Origin: Theobroma cacao | Taxonomy: Eukaryota > Streptophyta > Magnoliopsida > Malvales > Malvaceae | Length of the DNA: 64,000 bases | Assembly: GCF_000208745.1 (NCBI RefSeq) | Contig: NC_030851.1 | Span: 39,225,820-39,289,819, forward strand | Direction of reading: 5' to 3' | Part shown: in pieces, positions 58,754-64,000 of the stretch | How the letters are laid out: each line of letters opens with the position of its first letter | Numbering within the stretch: position 1 is the first letter of the stretch | Translations under genes and position numbers: made by a program | Notes under the pieces: model-generated | The model's input: only the letters and a program-made list of their open reading frames with translations | Told to the model about the DNA's origin: nothing | Databases searched by the model: none

Positions 58754-61700
58754 ATGGCGAAAACTAAAGAAGGAGAAGAAGTAGCGAAATCAGACGGTCT
58801 GGAGATCATCTCCATCGGATCCCTTTACAAAGGCCCCTGGGGCAAGAAGTATTGGAGCTCCTCTAGGGTACGTTGTGTTTTTTTTTACTTTCTTTTTATT
58901 ATCTCTCCTTTTAATTCGATGTTGAATGATCTCGTTTACGTTTTGTTTGGCTCGGTTACATAATTTGGATTTTCTATTGTTACGAGCGAAGACTGGAAGT
59001 TAAAAAATGAAGAGTGAGATATAATTCGAGAATTTTTCTCATGAAAAATTTGAATTATGACTAAATTAACATTTTTAAACTCTAGTGATTATTCATATAT
59101 TTTTGAAATTATATGTTTAAATGCAATTGAGTAGATATTTTCAAGCTCACAATTTATATATGCCTTATCAACTAAAGAAAACCAATGAACTCTTATTGAT
59201 TGCCGATATAAGTAATATTTTTATGCCAATTATGCTGTGAAAATGTAAACGAAATATTGGAAGTTCTAATCGCATATCCTAAAAGGTTTTGGCAATAAGA
59301 AAAAAACTGAACTAATATCTGAAGATTGAAGAAAAAGGATTAAAAACGTGTAACTGTAATAGGAAAGTTTAGTTTCAAAAGGCTACATAATTTAGTTTAG
59401 GAGAAGTGAATTGTGAGAAAAATAGAATAGAGGACGTACCACTTAAGCAGTTCAATGACTATTTTAAATGGAAAAGCTATATTTATTTATTTATTTTTAA
59501 GTTGAATTAGCTTAAAATGAATTGAACTTTGTTTACTGAAGGGATAGATAGTTAGCAAAATTTGTGTTGAACTAATAAGCTTATTGGAGGATATGGGGTA
59601 CCTCATTGTAATATCATTATGTTGGTATGAGCTTCTGTTTCATTTAAGTGGTTTAATCTTGTTGTTCTGTAGGGTAAAGATCGATATCCTTATCCTGTGG
59701 GATATCAAGCTGTTCGGGCTCACAATGGAAGCACTTATAAGACGGAAATTCATGAAGGTCCTAAAGGGCCTTTATTTGTGGTGAGTAGGCAGACTTAAAG
59801 TTTTTAGCTTGCACTTGCATCTTCTTTTCCAGTGTTACTTTTCTCAGTCGGTTTACTAAAGTATAAGTGTGCCTCTATCTGTATGCAGATCTCTTGTGAT
59901 GGACAATCGTGTTCTGGACAAACTCCAGACATTGCATGGGAGAAATTTCAGAAGACAGGTTGCCCACATTTGAAGATATGGCATGGAAAGAGATTCTCAT
60001 GCAGGATAGATGGTGTGGAGGTATACCTTGCTGCTTCCTTAGCAGTTTGAAGTTGCATTTTGTTTTCCTCTCCTTTTTTGGTTAATGAGATTGCTGTTAA
60101 AAAATTAAATATGGATAATTGTGGCTTTGCTGATATTGCCTGTATGTTCTTCTTTTTAATCTGGATGACAATTCATCTCTACCTTTCCTTGTTTTAGAAC
60201 TCTCTTCTGTCAAATCCATGCACTATATTTGTTGATGGTCTGTACCTCCTTGGTCTCTAGAGGGAAAATTTATTTCAGAGGAGATATTTCCAAATTAAAA
60301 CATAATAATCTAGGGGCTGCTCTGGAGACTATTCAAACTTTAGCCAAAGTGATGAGAATGTGTGAGCATGTGGAATCCTTGGAGTTACTGTCTTTATCTG
60401 TCATCTATACCTTAAAGACTAATCTCAGAGACCCTTAGATTGAGAGTAATAAACATGATCAAGTTCTGATGTCAAGGTGAAGCGGTATGATACAGAGCAT
60501 ATAAGGTGAACTTTTTTCTTTGGCAGATTTTTGTCTGGGTGGCTCAGGTTATTATATTCTTTGCAACCTACGCCATAAAAGTGCTCTACAGAATTATTTT
60601 ACAGATATTGATGTCAATTATATGCATGCATTTCATATACATGTTTTAAACCTTTTGCTTGTTCTTGGCTGTTTTTTGTTCTTTGTGGCGCTTCTTTGGA
60701 CTACTTGATTCTGCGCTGTGTTTTACTTGCCCAATGGTCAGAAAATCCATTTCCTGTATCATTATATTCTTATTTTTCCTTAAATTTGGATAGGGAAAAC
60801 CATAGATGAATGCATAGAGTAAACTCCTTTTTTCTTTGCATGTAACATGCAGTTTTTTGGATTCAAAAATCCATTAATCCAAAGGTTACTTCGGGAATTG
60901 GTGGCAAATGTCAATGGAACAGCAGAAAGGAGTTTGTTATCTTCCAGATTCTGCAATGGGGCTTCTATAATGGAACATGACAATCGGAGCTCAAGTATCT
61001 GTACTCCTCCTGATTTACTACCATACATGGCCAGATCACAGATCAGGAAAAAAAGAAGTACAAGGTGTGAAATAATGCAAAACAGGAATGAGCCTGGCCT
61101 TAAACGACCCCGATCTAAGGACCTGACTTGTGATGCCGAGCCTTCAAATTTAGTACAAGGGAATCAGGTGAATCCTAAACATGGGTTTCCTCACACTGCT
61201 TCAAAAGAAGAAAATGAAAAACTTTCAGTAGCATCAGCAGTGCACTCAAAATCAGTGGGGGAAGATAATAACTACTCTTCTGCCAAAGATGGGTTTCAAT
61301 TGAAATCTGTTGATTTCTCAGATCATCATGGGGAGAAAGAAGTCAAGAGCAAGTTCGTTAGTTCCCAAAATGCAAAATCCACTAGGGTAGCTAACAGCAC
61401 ATCTAAAGAGGTAAGACTGGTTATTACATCTTTCTGTCATTTTAGTCCATCCCCTTTAGAAGAAAATGCTGATGCCTTTTAATTCTCATACATGTTTCTT
61501 CTGTCTTCTTGCAAAATTTAGGTGCTTATAGCTTGTATTAGTCTTACCAGCTGAGAGCTATGCTCTTAGAAGCTATTTCACCAAAATTATCATCCTCTTC
61601 CCTTTCGGGGAAAATTTATTTTAAATCATTGTTTTATAGTCAGTTGGTACAATATTAGAAGCATTCTTCACTTCTTACAGTTGGATAGGTCAGGAGATAC

Positions 61701-64000
61701 TGAACTGGAAGGATTCGTTTTTCTGGTAAAAACCAATGCCAAAGCTGGAGATTCACCAGTTCCAAATGACTCCCTGGGCATCAATGATGTCCATCTTTTT
61801 GCACCTGATACTTTGGATTTTGCGGAAGGTATTTCTTCTTTGCAGTATTTACAGTACATTGTTACCCAGGTTCCTTTTCAATTGTTGATAATTTATCATT
61901 CTGAGCTTCCAATATTTAGTAGTTGACCACAATATCAATGCAGATGATTGTACAAATCTTGCTTCAAGTGCAAGGGACACAACTAGCAGTGTGAAAGAAG
62001 AGTTAACTTCTGCTAATGTAGTCATTTCTGATGGCTTGGTGACTGAGTCTCATCAAGAAGATGAAGTAGGAACATCTAATTCAAATACAGGTTCTGAAAA
62101 AAGTGATTCTGATTCAGTCAGTCAGGAAATGGCTAAGTTGATGATGACGGTTTTACTTCCTCAAGCTATTCCTTTACTTAAGGAGTCTTCAAAGAAGAAA
62201 AGGGAAATTATTAACCCATACAAAGTGTTGCCCCATGTGGTGAATTCTCGAGTGAACAACATTGAAACTAACCATTTGTTGAATCTTCCATCTTCTGGTA
62301 CAGGCAATCTTGAAACATTTGCATTTTTCTATGAACATGTTATTCTTTGGCATGTAGTATCGAACACCTTTAGTCCCAATACTTTGTAGCTTCATGCTAA
62401 TCTTTTTCGTGCCTCTCGATCATAAGTTTTTTCTGCTAAACTTGCAGCCATCATCCTAACTGAGGAAGCACATGCAGAACAGGACAGGGGAATGCATACC
62501 CAAAGTATAGACCATGGTTCAGTTGTGCCAAATCTTGAACATGTGAACTCTGTTATTCTTGACAGTTTTGAGGATGATCAGGGAGGGGATCATGTAGCTA
62601 AGCAAGCTGTATCGTTTTCCAAAAGTGTGGAGGTTGATCAAACTAGTTTCAATAAAGACACACATCATTCCAATATTCAGGAACAGCTTGTTGGTATCAA
62701 TGTGAAGCAGGAAACATCAGATTGTTGCGATGAGATCTCTGAAAACCAAGATACAATCTGCCATAAGGAAGTAAACATGGCTTTAAATAAAAAGCCTCAC
62801 GGGAGTGACATAACGATGTCTGAGTCTGCTTCAGGGCATGTGTCTCTAATCATGAAAGCTTTCTCTGAAGATATCCAGGGTGTTTGTGTAAATTTGGATG
62901 AAAACTCAGCAGATATTGAAAACCATTCTATGGAAAAGAAGCCCAAGAATGCACTTAATTGTGCTAAAGGTAATGACATTCATCCAGCCTTTCTTGAAAA
63001 TTCAGCTGTCAATTTTCTTGTAAGTCCCCACAGGGCAAGCAAGTATTTCCTGAATTGATTGACAAGATATCAGTATGGCTCAGAATGAAAGGTCTTAGTT
63101 TCCTACTAGCCTGCTGTCAACCTATAATTAATTTTAAATTTACCTTCATAGTTAGAAACTATGTCACTCAGAACGGAGCTTATATTGTCCAATGTTGTGA
63201 AAATATGGCTGTAGGAGCTGTAAATCATGCAATTTACTTATATCTGATTGTCAGTTTACAAAATTTAGATATCTTGCACTCATGATAATTTTATTCTTTC
63301 TGTCTCAGCTAATCGTGATTTTTATGATTTTCAACTTGATGCAAATAATCATGTTTCTGCAGTTGTAGATACAAATGATAATAATCCAAGTGGCATTGGA
63401 AGTCCTGTGCAATTATCAGGGAAGGACATAAGTGCTGACACCAGGACTCCTAAAACGAACTCTTCCTATCAAGCCCAGCATAAAGTATATACTAGAAAGA
63501 AAGTCTCAAAACAAGCTTATTCAACTAGAAAATACACTGGTCCTCTCTCTGAAAGTATCATATACAGAAATACTGGAGATGATTATGCCCCTAATGAGTC
63601 TGCTACAACAGGAATTTCACTTGTTTCAAAGAGTTGTCACTCTTCTGATGAAAAACCATGCAATAGAGATATCTGTGATGCTACAGACATGCTTGAAGGA
63701 CAGTCGTATGGACTGCCTGTGGAGAAAACTACTACAAATTGCAAACCTGAAATGAGTAATATGCCACCTGTTCTATCTAATCGAAATCAAAAGTTGGTTT
63801 GTGCCTCTAAAGCAAAGGATGCATCATGCTTACTTGTTCCATCTGTTTCGCTTGAAAGGGGATTTCAAGAAAACTGTCACAAGGAGAGGCTTGAGCATAG
63901 AAGCACTGTAGAAAATGGCTGTCCTGCATCATGTCAAAATCAGGTTACTAGTGTTTTTGACACGAACAGATCTAAAGCAAGGGAAGTTCAAGGTAGTTCA
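58754..64000 (+). CDS. FYRN/FYRC-domain nuclear protein, 5' part (runs off the right edge)
   Basis: Coding exons 58754-58867, 59673-59780, 59889-60020, 60853-61410, 61681-61828, 61944-62297, 62448-62969 and 63309 to beyond 64000 join in frame with GT-AG introns: at least 876 residues, still open at the edge. Residues about 39-75 form FYRN (GKDRYPYPVGYQAVRAHNGS). About 75-160 form FYRC (KRFSCRIDGVEFFGFKNPLI). FYRN-FYRC pairs occur in chromatin proteins such as trithorax/ATX methyltransferases and JmjC demethylases. No SET, JmjC or PHD domain is seen in the part present. The rest is hydrophilic, Ser/Asn/Lys-rich and probably disordered, with a basic KKRSTR patch and one more ordered helix-like stretch (VSQEMAKLMMTVLLPQAIPL) encoded in exon 6. 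The exon 7 donor at 62970 is set by the phase of exon 8; a consensus-looking GTAAGT at 63019 would lead to a stop. Confidence 0.85.

Noticed and set aside
62970..63060. Extended exon 7 of the FYR gene using the GTAAGT at 63019
   Set aside because: It would enter exon 8 in a phase that meets a stop within about 20 codons; the donor at 62970 keeps the frame open to the window edge.

Overview
The window is nuclear DNA of a flowering plant, almost certainly a eudicot and probably a woody rosid; the species cannot be fixed from the sequence. The evidence is the AT-rich composition, GT-AG split genes of plant-only families (MADS-MIKC, SBP, YABBY), a canonical miR156 target site, a eukaryotic tRNA-Asp, and plant-type LINE and hAT/Mutator-like debris.

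Layout. 1-3070: a decayed LINE 3' half (+), interrupted at 41-969 by a 929-bp insertion flanked by a 9-bp target duplication. 4566-13275 (-): a complete 8-exon SEPALLATA4/AGL3-type MADS gene with a 5.2-kb first intron. 13276-22140: AT-rich intergenic DNA with small non-autonomous elements and a 200-bp tandem duplication. 22140-45510: a large tandem segmental duplication. Copy B (32265-45510) carries an intact BIG GRAIN 1-like gene (35664-36626) and ends in the presumed 5' leader of the next gene. Copy A (22140-32262) has lost the BG1-like gene, lost a 1.25-kb piece between TTGCCT repeats, and holds a transposon cluster (26694-32170) where about 4.7 kb of B-like DNA should be. 45786-49022 (+): SPL6-type SBP-box gene with a miR156 site. 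53135-54467 (-): CRABS CLAW-type YABBY gene, 7 exons. 58496-58567: tRNA-Asp(GTC). 58754 to the right edge (+): the 5' part of a gene for a large protein with N-terminal FYRN and FYRC domains.

How it fits together. SEP4, SPL6 and CRC are all reproductive-development regulators. In Arabidopsis AP1, a BG1-like gene, SPL6 and CRC lie close together (At1g69120-At1g69180, from memory), and in many angiosperms a SEP1/2/4-class gene sits next to an AP1/SQUA gene. The window therefore looks like an ancestral floral-regulator neighbourhood, with an AP1-class gene predicted just beyond the left edge. No wholly new system was found. The strongest new observations are the tandem duplication with one-sided gene loss, the nested element inside the LINE, two in-frame tandem (NAGNAG) acceptors in SEP4, and a 43-bp perfectly alternating purine-pyrimidine tract in the SEP4 first intron.
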